This document shows positions 37,081 to 48,423 of a stretch of 64,000 bases of DNA, piece by piece. The stretch is from Chrysemys picta bellii (Eukaryota; Chordata; Testudines; Emydidae). The number at the start of each line of letters is the position of its first letter. The stretch's first letter is position 1. The notes under the pieces were generated by a model. It was not told the origin of the DNA and did not search any database. It saw only the letters and a program-made list of their open reading frames with translations. The stretch is taken from the NCBI RefSeq assembly GCF_011386835.1, contig NC_088796.1, positions 69,329,468 to 69,393,467 of the forward strand. Direction: 5' to 3'. The position numbers and the translations under genes were made by a program.

Positions 37081-40000
37081 TTGTATGAGCATAACAACAT
37101 GCAAAGCATGAGCAGGGAAATGGCAGGAAACGAGACAAAATGTTGACAGGGACGAGTGTTGTGTAGAGCCCTGAGTATCTTGTATTTATAAGGCATTGTG
37201 CATAACACTTAACAGATCCTTGAATATACATAGTGCATGTAATATAAATTGGTTATGCTAAAGGACCAGGGCTGGATTTACACATGATCATTAATTTCTT
37301 GTCAGACATATCCACTTTTGTTTATTATTGAGACCAGACACAGTCTTCTACAAAATGCTGTGCTCTAGGAGTTTGCAGCAATTTTTCAAGTGTGGCAGCG
37401 TGCAAGGTTTTTTTTAAAAGTAGAAACAGAACATGTACAACATCCAAACTAGCTGCGGCATATCATTAGCAATCCCTTAAGAACTTGCATTAAAAAATCT
37501 GTAGCTTCCATACCGAATTTCCATATTTGCCGTTTCTATCAGGTTTGTTATGAATTAGGTAAAAAAAAGTGGTAGATTGTAAACCTGTGTTCGCAGAGGC
37601 TAGGAACCAGTCTATATGGCTACAGTTATAAGGAAAGAGAGAGAATAAATTATATGAGTGGAAAATAAGATTAATATTTTTTTACAGAATTATGATGAAT
37701 GTTACAAAACTTCCTCTCTCTTCTCCAAGATGTGCAAAGGCCTTTTACATACTGTACTCTGTCCTCCTTGAAGCCAGAAAATAGAGAGCTTGGAGGCCTT
37801 AAAAAGAACAGGATTACTTGTGGCACCTTAACTTTACTTGTCATCAGACAAGCAGTTATCTAATTGATATATGTAAAACTTTTGAACATAGTGACACTGA
37901 TTTTTTTTTTCTACAAGATAATACCAGAATCTTTTCTGGACCTTATGCAGTATATTATAGTATCTCCAAATATATAGTGAAGCGAGGGAGGATCTTCTAG
38001 TCATAGTAAGAGACAAATACTTTACTGTTTTACCCTCAAAAAGAATTTCCATTCAACTGTAGTCTAATCTCTGTTAAATCAGGATGGTGAAATCCTAGTC
38101 TGGAAGACCCTGGCCTGGTCTTTAGAGCACGGATAGATACATTCGAATCATGCTGAGGTCTCAAGAACAGATCTTCGGCATGAAAAGGCTTAAATGATAT
38201 TCATGTCAATTGAAAAAATGGACATCCTAATAGGAGCTTTCTCCTGGGATGTAGATCCAGGATGGGATCCAGGAGATAGAGCAGGATTACCTTTACAAAA
38301 TCCTTGATTTTGATTTTGTTGCTGAGGCCATCTCCTGGATTACAATATTTTCACCTAGTACATGGGATTATAAAAATATGATCTCTCTCCTCTGTTTTCT
38401 TTTGCTTGGGAAATGTCCAGTTGCCAAAGTTTGCAACTTAAAAGAAACAGTCACCAAAGAAGAGAGGTCATCCTGTTATCTAATTCACATGCAACAGCTC
38501 CATTCTATTGTTGGGAGGGGCAGGGGTCCAAATTTTTAAAAACTCAAGCTAATAGGCATACAGAAAATCATGCCTAAATTCAAGATTTGTGTGGGAACCC
38601 ATACACGCTGAAAATAAGGCCAGAATTAGCTGAGCCAGTTTCTGTCAAGTGTGTGTTCTCTTTGTTTTGCCACTATCTCATGGATAGGAAAACCCTAATT
38701 TCTCAACTGGACAGCATCTGTACACAGCTACAGTATACATTTGCTCAGTAAATATACCTTTTGATCATTTTAGTATGTTTTGCAACAAGTACTGGGGGGT
38801 CCAGTACTCTTATCTTTAGAAAGTCTGTCATTCTGGACAAACTATGGAAAATGTGCTCTGAGTGATGAACCATTGCTGAATGTTTGTCTTCAGAGTACAA
38901 ATTACTCTACAACATGGCTGAACTATCCCTTTTCAGCTGCCTGCTGATGTTTGAGAGGGTGTAGCAGCTACACCAGTGTTTATGGTAAGGGTTGTCATGG
39001 AACCTGTGCTTTCCCAATCAGTGGGTTTGCACAGGTGGAAACTTTAGTAAATAGTCTGTTGATGATGCACAAGAAGCAATGGAGTCTGGCTCATTCCCTT
39101 AGCTGTGTTGACTTTACAGGGTTAACAGGAGAAACGAGCAACTTTTTTAGTAGTCAACAGATGCAACTTAATACACAAAAGGAACAGAACTGTTGGATAG
39201 GATGCTGCCATTTTTACACAGCCACTTTTCAAGATAAAATTGAATTTATGTAAACATGGTGAATTGAATTAAACTAATTTAATAATATATTAGTTGTCTT
39301 ATAAGTAAAAATAAAAAATATTATGTCCTAGAATTTAATAGAGAGAAAGGGTTGATGTTCACATGCATTTGCAGTTCTACGTTTGCAGAGTGAATCTTAC
39401 TTTCTGTGACTGTGGTACTAACTGGATATTTGTAAGTGCAAGTGATCATTTAGACATTTAACTAGCCATTTGCATCTGCATATACCTGGTGTGTGCTTTG
39501 TAACTGCATGCACCAATACATATGCACAATTGACTGCATTTTTTCATTTCAAATCTTTCTGAAAATTTGACTCTAAAACATCCTAAATGTGATGAAACTA
39601 CTAGATGTATGTGTATATAGTAGAGAAGGGGGAGGGGGCATAAATCCTAGACAGAATATGTACTGGACACTGCTTTTAACTTTAACTTAATTTAACTTTA
39701 AACCTCGAATACAATTTTGTACTGAAGTCTTTATACTTAGAAATACCAATCCACGTATATTAAATTATAATCATCATCTTGCATTACAGAGCACCGCCAC
39801 TAGCCAAAAGACCAATCCTTTCAAAATGGAAATCACAACAGTTGGAAACTGCAATCTGTACTACATACATTATATAGAGCCATGGATTAGTCATTTACTG
39901 TTTTAAACAATTTTAAAAATGATTCTCTACAGATGTTTAAAGAAAATTTATATTGACAATAAGATCTGGGATCCTTTTCTAGAATACTTATTATTCATTT

Positions 40001-40554
40001 GCCTAGATTTACAACCACATAAAAGACCACCCACCTGGGGGCACTGTACCCTTAACAAACTCTTGGAAATACAGTTAATCATAGACATTAATTCCACAGG
40101 ATTATCCATGGTAGTGAGTAGGACTTGACTCTGCAAAGGCCCAAGCATGCTCAATTTATGTTGGGGTTAGTGGGAGCTGAAGGTGTTCAGTGAGCAGTCA
40201 GTGACAGCAGGCGAAGTTGTAGGAAAGAGCTTTACAGAGCGTGCATAGAGGCCAGTGTTGTGTGCTGAGAGGCCTGTGCTTGTCTAATAGCAACCTGGCT
40301 ACCAGCCTGCATTCCTGACCTCAAGGTGTCGCACCAAACTAGTTCCCTCATTAGACTTGACCCGCTTTCTCCATCCCTTTGTTCTACAGAAGGCACTTGG
40401 CACTACCCAGAAAGTGCTCAATGTCTAGGAGGGTCAATCCCTAAATACAGAAAATTGGCTTTTTTCCAGTCTCACTGGTGTAATCTAGTTTGTTGATATA
40501 ATTTAAGACTAAACGTACCACCATACTGAAGCCTGTAATTATGTGAAAACTGTT
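37081..40554. other. Mostly unassigned intronic sequence
   Basis: Apart from the 30-bp Penelope piece at 37801-37830 nothing is recognised. Includes the 100-codon frame at 38951-39253, which has no homology that I recognise and no splice context. Confidence 0.4.
37801..37830 (-). mobile_element. 30-bp Penelope tail fragment
   Basis: AAAAAGAACAGGATTACTTG followed by TGGCACCTTA matches the distal family-A tail (as at 40570-40600) and then stops abruptly. CCTTAA occurs at both edges, a possible short duplication. A second example of a tail-only micro-insertion. Confidence 0.65.
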
Positions 40555-40900
40555 TTTCTCTTATTTGCAAAAAGAACAGGAGTACTTGTGGCACCTTAGA
40601 GACTAACAAATTTATTAGAGGATAAGCTTTCGTGGGCTACAGCCCGCTTCTTCGGATGCATATAGAGTGGAACATATATTGAGGAGATATATATATACAC
40701 ACATACAGAGAGCATGAACAGGTGGGAGTTGTCTTACCAACTCTGAGAGGCCAATTAAGTAAGAGAAAAAAAACTTTTGAAGTGATAATCAAGATAGTCC
40801 AGTACAGACAGTTTGATAAGAAGTGTGAGAGTACTTACAAGGGGAGATAGATTCAATGTTTGTAATGTCTCAGCCATTCCCAGTCCTTATTCAATCCTGA

Positions 40901-41355
40901 CAAGTATAAGGGGGTAGCCGTATCTACAAAAACAACAAGGAGTCTGGTGGCACCTTAAAGACTAACAGATTTATTTGGGCATAAGCTTTCATGAGTAAAA
41001 ACCTCACTTCTTCGGATGCATAGAGTGAAAGTTACAGATGCAGGCATTATATACTGACACATGGAGAGCAGGGAGTTACTTCGCAAGTGGAGAACCAGTG
41101 TTGACAGGGCCAATTCAATCAGGGTGGATGTAGTCCACTCCCAATAATAGATGAGGAGGTGTCAATTCTAGGAGAGGAAAAGCTGCTTTTTCCTCCACTT
41201 GCGAAGTAACTCCCTGCTCTCCATGTGTCAATATATAATGCCTGCATCTGTAACTTTCACTCTATGCATCCGAAGAAGTGAGGTTTTTACTCACGAAAGC
41301 TTATGCCCAAATAAATCTGTTAGTCTTTAAGGTGCCACCAAACTCCTTGTTGTTT
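40901..41355. mobile_element. Foldback Penelope-derived element (family B) nested in family A
   Basis: A perfect 14-bp duplication TTATTCAATCCTGA (40887-40900 and 41356-41369) shows that it inserted into the family-A copy. Arms at 40928-41092 and 41193-41355 are inverted repeats of about 164 bp around a roughly 100-bp centre that resembles Penelope 3' non-coding sequence. Each arm carries the family-B tail with the hammerhead-like core. No protein coding. It could fold into a long hairpin. Confidence 0.9.
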
Positions 41356-41369
41356 TTATTCAATCCTGA

Positions 41370-41806
41370 GTTGATTGTATCTAGTTTGCATATCAATTCC
41401 AGCTCAGCAGTCTCTCGTTGGAGTCTGTTTTTGAAGTTTTTCTGTTGTAAGATAGCCACCCGCAGGTCTGTCATTGAATGGCCAGACAGGTTAAAGTGTT
41501 CTCCCACTGGTTTTTGAGTATTATGATTCCTGATGTCAGATTTGTGTCCATTAATTCTTTTGCGTAGAGACTGTCCGGTTTGGCCAATGTACATGGCATA
41601 GGGGCATTGCAGGCACATGATGGCATATGTCACATTGGTAGATGTGCAGGTGAACGAGCCCCTGATGGTATGGCTGATGTGATTAGGTCCTACTATGATG
41701 TCACTTGAATAGATATGTGGACAGAGTTGGCATCGGGCTTTGTTACAAGGATAGGTTCCTGGGTCAGTGGTTTTGTTCAGTGATGTGTGGTTGCTGATGA
41801 GTATTT
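41370..41806 (-). pseudogene. Penelope GIY-YIG endonuclease region (partial ORF)
   Basis: A minus-strand frame with CNKARCQLCPHI (Cys/His linker), YAIMCLQCPY and MYIGQTGQSLRKRINGHKSD (GIY-YIG core YIG plus the arginine that follows), then GEHFNLSGHSMTDLRVAIL. GIY-YIG nucleases nick the target DNA to prime reverse transcription. The open frame continues by chance into inverted tail on one side and into the nested foldback on the other. Unlike the 58-kb copy it keeps arginine at the KRINGH position. It lacks the reverse transcriptase, so it cannot be autonomous. Confidence 0.85.
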
Positions 41807-42057
41807 TTCTCTTACTTAATTGGCCTCTCAGAGTTGCTAAGACAACTCCCACCTGTTCATGCTCTCTGTATGTGTGTATATATATCTCCTCAATATATGT
41901 TCCATTCTATATGCATCCGAAGAAGTGGGCTGTAGCCCACGAAAGCTTATGCTCTAATAAATTTGTTAGTCTCTAAGGTGCCACAAGTACTCCTGTTCTT
42001 TTTGCGGATACAGACTAACACGGCTGCTACTCAGAAACCTGTCATTTCTCTTATTTG

Positions 42058-42607
42058 TATACCAGTGGTGTGCTAGGTGCTTTAACGTGCATTTGGATGT
42101 AGAAAATAATAAATAAGTAATCGGAATAAAATTGCAGCTGAAAGTAGCAGTGACTCTTTAAGTTATTGTTATCATTAAGGTTTAATGGCTCAGTCTAAGT
42201 TGTTTAGTTATTCCAGAAATATTAGAAGTGACAGAAATGATATCATGTTGTATGAATCTGTGATTTCAACTGACATTGTTCACTCCAAAACCACAATCCA
42301 ATAAGTGGATTACATGAAATTTTAATCAGAAATCCATAAAGCATATAAAACATTCTTGTTCGATGTGTATTTGCAGTTATTGAGAGCATTATCTGAACCC
42401 CTTTCATGCTGTCATAGTGAATAGCCCCTAAATTCATATCACAAACTGGATTAAGAACAAAAATAAATTGAGCAGCTAGAAAGAAGTAAGGAACTTTTAA
42501 CAGTCTATCAAACACTAAAATTAAATCCTTCTTATTGTGTCTGGAAACCCTGGGCCATGTTGGGTCACAGACTTCTAAGCAAAACTCAGTGATTTTGAAG
42601 GGTTCTG
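42058..42607. other. Unassigned intronic sequence
   Basis: Part of a 171-codon minus-strand frame (42243-42758) that I do not recognise. It runs into the inverted-repeat element at 42610-42780 and has no exon signals. Confidence 0.4.
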
Positions 42608-42609
42608 TT

Positions 42610-42780
42610 GCATAAAATTTGATGGCACAATATGGCTCTATGTCCAGATCCTCCAGACACATACATAAGTGCTTAACTTTGCTGTTTACCTCAGTGGAAG
42701 TCTTTGCAGCTGTTAAGTCAAGCAGGTTTGTATTTGCAGGATCAGAGCATAGGACCATATTGTGCCATCAAATTTTATGC
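42610..42780. repeat. Inverted-repeat element with 33-bp arms
   Basis: GCATAAAATTTGATGGCACA... at 42610-42642 is matched in reverse complement at 42748-42780 with 31 of 33 positions paired. The 105-bp centre includes AAGTGCTTAACTTTGC and TTGCAGGATCAGAG, phrases of an old dispersed amniote repeat. No clear target duplication. Confidence 0.7.
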
Positions 42781-43469
42781 AGTGGCTTCGATCAAAATAG
42801 AGTCAAACTCTAGTAAAGAGTATCTTTTGAGTTTGGTTTAGGAGTGCACCCAATAAATACCCCTTAAATTGCCCCTTCTATGGGAGCTGTCTGATTTTAA
42901 GATTGTCATTCTTCATTAGACCTGACTATTAATAAAATAAATGTCCTCCACTAAAAAACAAACAAACCAGCCAGTCCCCAATAACTGAACAATCATTCCA
43001 CAGTTGTTTATCCTGCCCTTTGTTGCCATAAAGAGCCGTTCTTGCTTGTGTTAAGCACCTGGGGAATATCATGAGAAATGTAACGATGATGTTGACCCTC
43101 GTCCAGGGTTTGCAAAAGGTCAGTAAGAATGTGTCAAAGGAGAAGAAAAGATCAATTCATCTTCAATGGGCTATATGGGAAGATCTTAGCAAGCTTTTTA
43201 GAAGCTGTTTCAAACACCTTCTGCTTAGTTCTATTCTCTCTTGCACACACACTTCTCTCTCTCCCCAAGGTGATTATATTTGGAGGCTTTTACCTTTATT
43301 CTTCATTAAATTAACTTAAGGAAAAAAGGATTCAGATGGTTCTTGTGAGATAAAAGTTAACTGATTGAACAAAGAAAGATTTTTAAAAACTAGGACTAAC
43401 TGCATGATATGCTTTTTTACACAAAGAGCTACATATTCAAAGATATTGTAAGTGCCTATGATATAGTGC

Positions 43470-43890
43470 GGGGCGGGCAAACTTTTTGACCTGAGGGCCA
43501 CATCGGGTTTCCAAAATTGTATGGAGGGCCAGTTAGGGGAGGCTGTGCCTCCCCAAACAGCCAGGCATGGCCCGGCCAATGCCCCCTATCCAAACCCCCT
43601 CCCCCTTCTTGCCCCCTGATTTCCCCCCCCCCCCCCGGGACTCCTGCCCCATCCACCCCCCCCGCTCCCTGTCCCCTGATGACCCCTGGACCCCTCACAC
43701 CTGACTGCCCCCCGCCGCCCCATCCAACCACCCCTTCTCCCTGTTCCCTGACCGCCCCCGGAACCCCTGCCCCTGACTGCCCCCTGCTGCCCAGAGCATT
43801 GCGGGAGGGGGAATCGCAGGGGAGAGGCCGGGGGCTAGCCTCCCCGGCCAGGAGCTCGGGGCTGGGCAGGAGGGTCCCGCGGGCCTCTGG
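43470..43890. mobile_element. hAT-type element, GC- and C-rich
   Basis: Starts GGGGCGGGCAAACTTTTTGA, a start I recognise from turtle hAT repeats, and is bounded by a perfect 8-bp duplication TATAGTGC (43462-43469 and 43891-43898). The body includes AGGGCCAGTTAGGGGAGGCT and long C runs. No transposase. Proline-rich frames inside are composition artefacts. Confidence 0.85.
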
Positions 43891-43911
43891 TATAGTGCCT
43901 AGAGAATAATG

Positions 43912-44032
43912 TATATATATCTCCTCAATATATGTTTCACTCTATATGCATCCGAAGAAGTGGGCTGTAGTCCACGAAAGCTAATAAATTTGTTAGTCTC
44001 TAAGGTGCCACAAGTATTCCTGTTCTTTTTTT
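43912..44032 (+). mobile_element. 121-bp Penelope tail insertion (family A)
   Basis: A perfect 11-bp duplication AGAGAATAATG (43901-43911 and 44033-44043) encloses only a tail: CTCCTCAATATATGTTTCAC, CCGAAGAAGTGGGCTGTAGT, AATAAATTTGTTAGTC and CTGTTCTTTTTT. It is 5'-truncated, non-coding and behaves like a SINE-sized copy. The hammerhead-like core is present, but GAAAGCTAATAAA has lost the loop bases CTTATGCT seen in other copies. Confidence 0.93.
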
Positions 44033-44269
44033 AGAGAATAATGATAGCTGCATGGGATGCAAATAAGCAAAAGGTGCATGTACAGAATCTCCAGTAGTAA
44101 GAACATGTACACATTGAGTGATTTTTTTTTTTTATGTTTTGCTCAGAACTACATATCTGCTTGTGCAGTTTGCAAATGGTTTGAAAATTTAACTCAGTAT
44201 GACTTGTCACAAATGACTGCCTCGATGGACTACTGTGGAAAGAAATCTGTGATTTATAGTGGATCAAAA

Positions 44270-44902
44270 GCTAAAGCAAACATTATTCTAGGATGTTTCA
44301 GCAGGAGTGTTGTCAGCAAGACACAAGAAGTAATTCTTCCACTCTGCTCTGTGCTGATAAGGCTTCAACTGGAGTATTGTGTCAAGTTCTGGGTGCCACA
44401 TTTCAGAAAAGATATGGACAAATTGGAGAAAGTCCAGAGGAGAGCAACAAAAATGATTAAAGGTCTAGAAAACATGACCTACGAGGGAAGATAGAGGGAA
44501 ATAAATGGCTTGTTTCATCTGGAGAAGAGAAGATTGGGGGCAGGGGAACATGATAACAATTGTCAAGTATATAAAAGGTTGTTACAAGGAGGAGGATGAA
44601 GAATTGTTTTCCTTAACCTCTGAAAATAAGACAAGAAGCAATGGGCTTAATTAAATTGCAACAAGGGAGGTTTAGGTTGGACATTAGGAAAAAGTTCCTA
44701 AATGTCAGGGTAGTTAAGCACTGGAACAAATTGCCTAAGGAAGTTGTGGAATCTCCCTCACTGGAGGTTTTAAAGAGCATTTTAAATAAACACCCATCAG
44801 GAAAGGTCTAGTAATTATTTAAGTCCTGCCTTGAATGCAGGGAGGAGACCAGACTAGAAGGGACTCATTAGGTCATCCAGTCCTATACTTCTATGAGTCT
44901 GT
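44270..44902 (+). mobile_element. CR1 LINE 3' end, plus strand
   Basis: The end of CR1 ORF2 and its tail: GTCAAGTTCTGGGTGCCACA, then GAGAGCAACAAAAATGATTA, GGTTTAGGTTGGACATTAGG, CACTGGAACAAATTGCC and the terminus CTTCTATGAGTCTGTG. A 145-codon frame at 44057-44494 ends with the LINE-derived LEYCVKFWVPHFRKDMDKLE. 5' truncated. Confidence 0.85.
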
Positions 44903-45835
44903 GAAAAAAATTGTTTGATGCTGACACAGGCTGTTTGCCTTAAGTCTTTTCTGACTTGAAAAATAACTGTTAATCATGAGGGAGAAGCACACCCATTGTT
45001 TTAGGAAAATAGTTATTTTTATGAACAATCTGGCCCAATACTTGAAAGGAGATAAAGAAAGAAGGATAGAAAAATTATTGAATAGTTTTGTTCTTCAGGA
45101 CTTGCTCCAACCTTACTATATAACCCCTGTGCTCTGCTCCCCAGCTCATATCTGCATTAGCACATTTTCCCTTTCAGCATTGCTCAGAAGCTAACCTTCT
45201 GTATCAAAGTAGCAATATTTACTGTTGTCAAACAGCAAAATCAGAAATATACACTGCAGTCCAAATTCTGCCTCATCTTTCTTAGATGACCGCGTGAGCA
45301 CTGTTTTACTAAAATAAGTAGAAGTGGATCAGGCTATTTTCTGCCACCCACTGAAATACACAAGTCTCTTGATACAGAAATTGCAATCTCTGAAACAACC
45401 CCTCCTCCCCCCCCCCCACACACACACACACTTCCAGTATAGGACAGAGAAGCCAGATTAGTCAACAGCCTCATTCAGATATTATAGTCCTGTGTCATGC
45501 ATCTTATCCTGCACACCTGTGTAACTGGTGTTCTTAAGTACCATGTTAATAGACCACTTAGAAGTACTTAAGGAAGATTGTAACTGTAAATGCAGCTGTC
45601 AAAAAGGGGGTGAGTCCCTACCAGATATGAAGACATTTAGTTGCTAATAATGAGAAACTGTGTTTCTGGAGTCTTGCTCCAGTGGGTTTATGTAAACACC
45701 AATGTGCATGTGCTTCCTGCAATTCTCAGCTCATGAGAAAAGTTTCCATACACTTAACAAATACAATCCTCTGGTCTCTTCAAGTTCCTATCAATGCCAA
45801 CCCAGTCCTCATCTTGTTGGGTTTATAGTACACCT
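44903..45835. other. Unassigned intronic sequence
   Basis: A C run and short CA run near 45408-45430. No exon or repeat otherwise recognised. Confidence 0.4.
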
Positions 45836-46009
45836 CTATCTCTATATACACTGTCCGCGGGAGCCAAAAATAGTACCGCATTATATCGAACTTGCTTTGA
45901 TCCACCGGAGTGCGCAGCCCTGCCCCCCCTCCCCCGGAGCACTGCTTTACCACATTATATCTGAATTCATGTTATATCGGGTCGCGTTATATCAGGTAGA
46001 GGTGTACTG
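45836..46009 (+). mobile_element. MITE with GTACACCTCTA ends, copy 1
   Basis: Left TAGTACACCTCTATC and right GGTAGAGGTGTACTG are inverted termini. The body has ATTATATCGAACTTGCTTTG and GCACTGCTTTACCAC. I cannot settle the duplication or superfamily. Confidence 0.75.
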
Positions 46010-48423
46010 CCTTCTGGAATTATCAGCTATCCACCTCCAGGAGAGGGTGCCATTGCTGTGTAGGGCCCCTGGCTTCCTCATCTGGATTTTAACATTCTAC
46101 CAACCTTGCCCAGCTCTAAGAAACTATAATTTTGTAAATCAATATCTAGGAAGCAGTGGAATTAAGGATATTGACAAACACTAGAATGTTTGATTTTAAC
46201 ATTTAATATTGGTGTATGTAGCTGAAGCTTTTTGAAGTGTATTGGGGAAAGCTGGCTGTTTGAAATGTAACAAAGATAGCGGGACTCTAACAAACTGCTT
46301 TGACTTCTGTCCTTCTGCTCCCAAAGAAGGTGTTTTTCTGTGTCTACGGTCTAATGAAGAGTCTGAACATCTAAAATTCCCTGTTGTGCTATGGCATTGT
46401 CTTTGCAGGCCATGCCAGATGAGGATAGACTTTTAAATTGAACTGTCAAATCAGATGGTAGAAAATCAATGTGGAAGCTAAAAGTCAAGGATTCAAAATC
46501 TAAAAGGATATTGATTTTTCTTTCTTGTCAGAATCAAGCCAGACAAAACTCGAAAACATAACAGAATTGGGCTTCTTTTTTATGCACTACGAGCATTCTT
46601 CCATCATCCATGCCTTCTCGCTCCAAAATACATCTAGAATATATACGACCTGGGTATTCAAGCTTGTCTCTCCATAAAGGATAAAATCCCCGAGTCTCTT
46701 CCTGATTCTCCAGTCCTTTGCAGAATTGCAGAAGTTTTTATGGTATTTCTATTTCTTATATTATTCCTAGTATAATGAGGAAAACCCCTCCACTAATACA
46801 AAATTATATACCTGATTCCTGTACCTGTATAAAAAAAAATATTTTGCTGACATCAGAGATTCATCTTCTCTAGTAGAAAGCTTTTGGAAAGTTATTAAGA
46901 ATCAGTATTACATTCAATGTCTGAGTGTGATAGAAAATAATTATTGTTTGATATAAAAGAGATGAGACGCATTTCCCTGTTTAGGTGTGCTGTAGAATCT
47001 TTCTTGTGCTTGCATTTCAGAATAAAATAACATTTCTTTTAAAAATATGTTGGGGAGGGACCTCTTGTTTTAATATATAGCTCTTGCATTTTGCTTTCTC
47101 ACGAGACATTAAGCCATGAGAGGGACTGACTTCACATAGCTTACAGAAATGCAGGAAATAATATCTTGAAGTCCTGTAATCTTTCAGATGATGTTTTCAT
47201 TTGTGTTTGTCAACAGTTTTGTATAACAGTTAATGTGGTTTTATTCTGCTTAACCCTGGAACAATCTTCCAGTGGGCCACTTCATTTGGAAGATTGAGAA
47301 TAAGTCATATAGTAGATGTAAGGCAATTTACTTTGATATTGCATTACTGTGTGTGAGTGAGAGAGAGAGAGATTTGATTTTTAACTGTTGTATACCTGTA
47401 GACTGCAGAAACATTCAGTATCTTGCTATGGAAATCCTAAAACAGAGTTAATGCTATTAATTTGCCTCTGTGACAGCACAGATTAATGTGACTGCATAAT
47501 GCAGGCCCTTTAAATGCACAGAATAAAATATTCTTTTGAAAGCATTCATCCTTTCAACTTCTTTGATTGGAACCTTCCTGTTTGTATAAGCATGGTTTGA
47601 TTAGATGACGTCAAATGGAATTGATTAAAAAAAAAATCAATTTAAATCACAAGGATCCATCTGCCTTCCTCGGTGTCTCCCCACTGACTGAGCTGGAGGC
47701 CCTGCCCTTTATACTTCCTGTTGCCCACTTCTGGTGGGAGGGGCGAATCAGATCTGGCTTCGCTCACTTGGGCACAGAGTGTGGTTCCTCCCCCTCTGGG
47801 TCGGAGGGAGGCCACACTGCCTCACTATACTCACCTACCTTGGCTCTCTAATTCCCTTGAATACTTATTCTCTTCTCTGTAGCCTTCCCATGTCTCAAAT
47901 CTCCAGCATAAGCAGAATGCTTCTGCCTGGCCTTCTTAAATACATAAAGGTTTAGGACCACATCAGCTGTTGGCCAGACAACTCTGTCTGACCTAATTGA
48001 GCCTATTTTATCATGGATAGAGGTAGCTAATCTTGCCAAGTGTTTATAGTACATACCAGATATGGTGTCTGAACACCTTGCAAATATTTTTTAATAACGA
48101 TGTGTCATTTATTTTATTTTCATTTTCTGCTGGCTACCTACTCGTGTCAGGATCCAGTTAATTCCTCCTCTTCCCTCCACCCCATAATTTTAAAAACATT
48201 TCAATGCTCTTTAACCCTTCCCTTTGCTTGTCTGGTGCTGTCCTCCACACTGTCCTCCTTCATAATCTCACCACTCTTGGTGTAAGCGCCTTCTCCTTTG
48301 CAGTGCCTGTTGTCTAGAACAGCCTTCCTTTATCTCGCTCTACCTCATAGACTGCACATCTTGTTTTAACTTCCACTAGAAATCATCTCTACATTCATAT
48401 CTTTTTTAAGTTTGCTTGTTGGG
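46010..48423. other. Mostly unassigned intronic sequence
   Basis: A (GA)n run lies at about 47357-47371. A fragment AAAATCAATTTAAATCA (47632-47650) matches the end of the 19398 element. GC-rich 47660-47850 looks like a repeat fragment of unknown class. Confidence 0.4.

Larger units (their letters stand above)
40568..42044 (-). mobile_element. Penelope-like element, family A, with inverted tails
   Basis: A perfect 13-bp duplication TTTCTCTTATTTG (40555-40567 and 42045-42057) bounds the insertion. The left part (40568-40886) is a tail in minus orientation continuing into 3' sequence. After a nested insertion, 41370-41806 encodes the GIY-YIG endonuclease region on the minus strand. The right part (about 41806-42044) is the same tail in plus orientation, ending GACTAACACGGCTGCTACTC. 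The outer roughly 200 bp on each side are therefore inverted repeats. The reverse transcriptase region is missing. Confidence 0.9.

Noticed and set aside
42243..42758. 171-codon minus-strand frame, possible gene
   Set aside because: No recognisable domain, no splice context, and it overlaps an inverted-repeat element. It remains unexplained but unsupported.
43517..43909. 130-codon proline-rich frame
   Set aside because: C-run sequence inside the hAT element at 43470-43890.
40568..44032. Repeated GCACCTTAGAGACTAACAAA blocks as a CRISPR-like array
   Set aside because: The spacing is irregular, orientation varies, and flanks show Penelope bodies and target duplications. This is a vertebrate genome.
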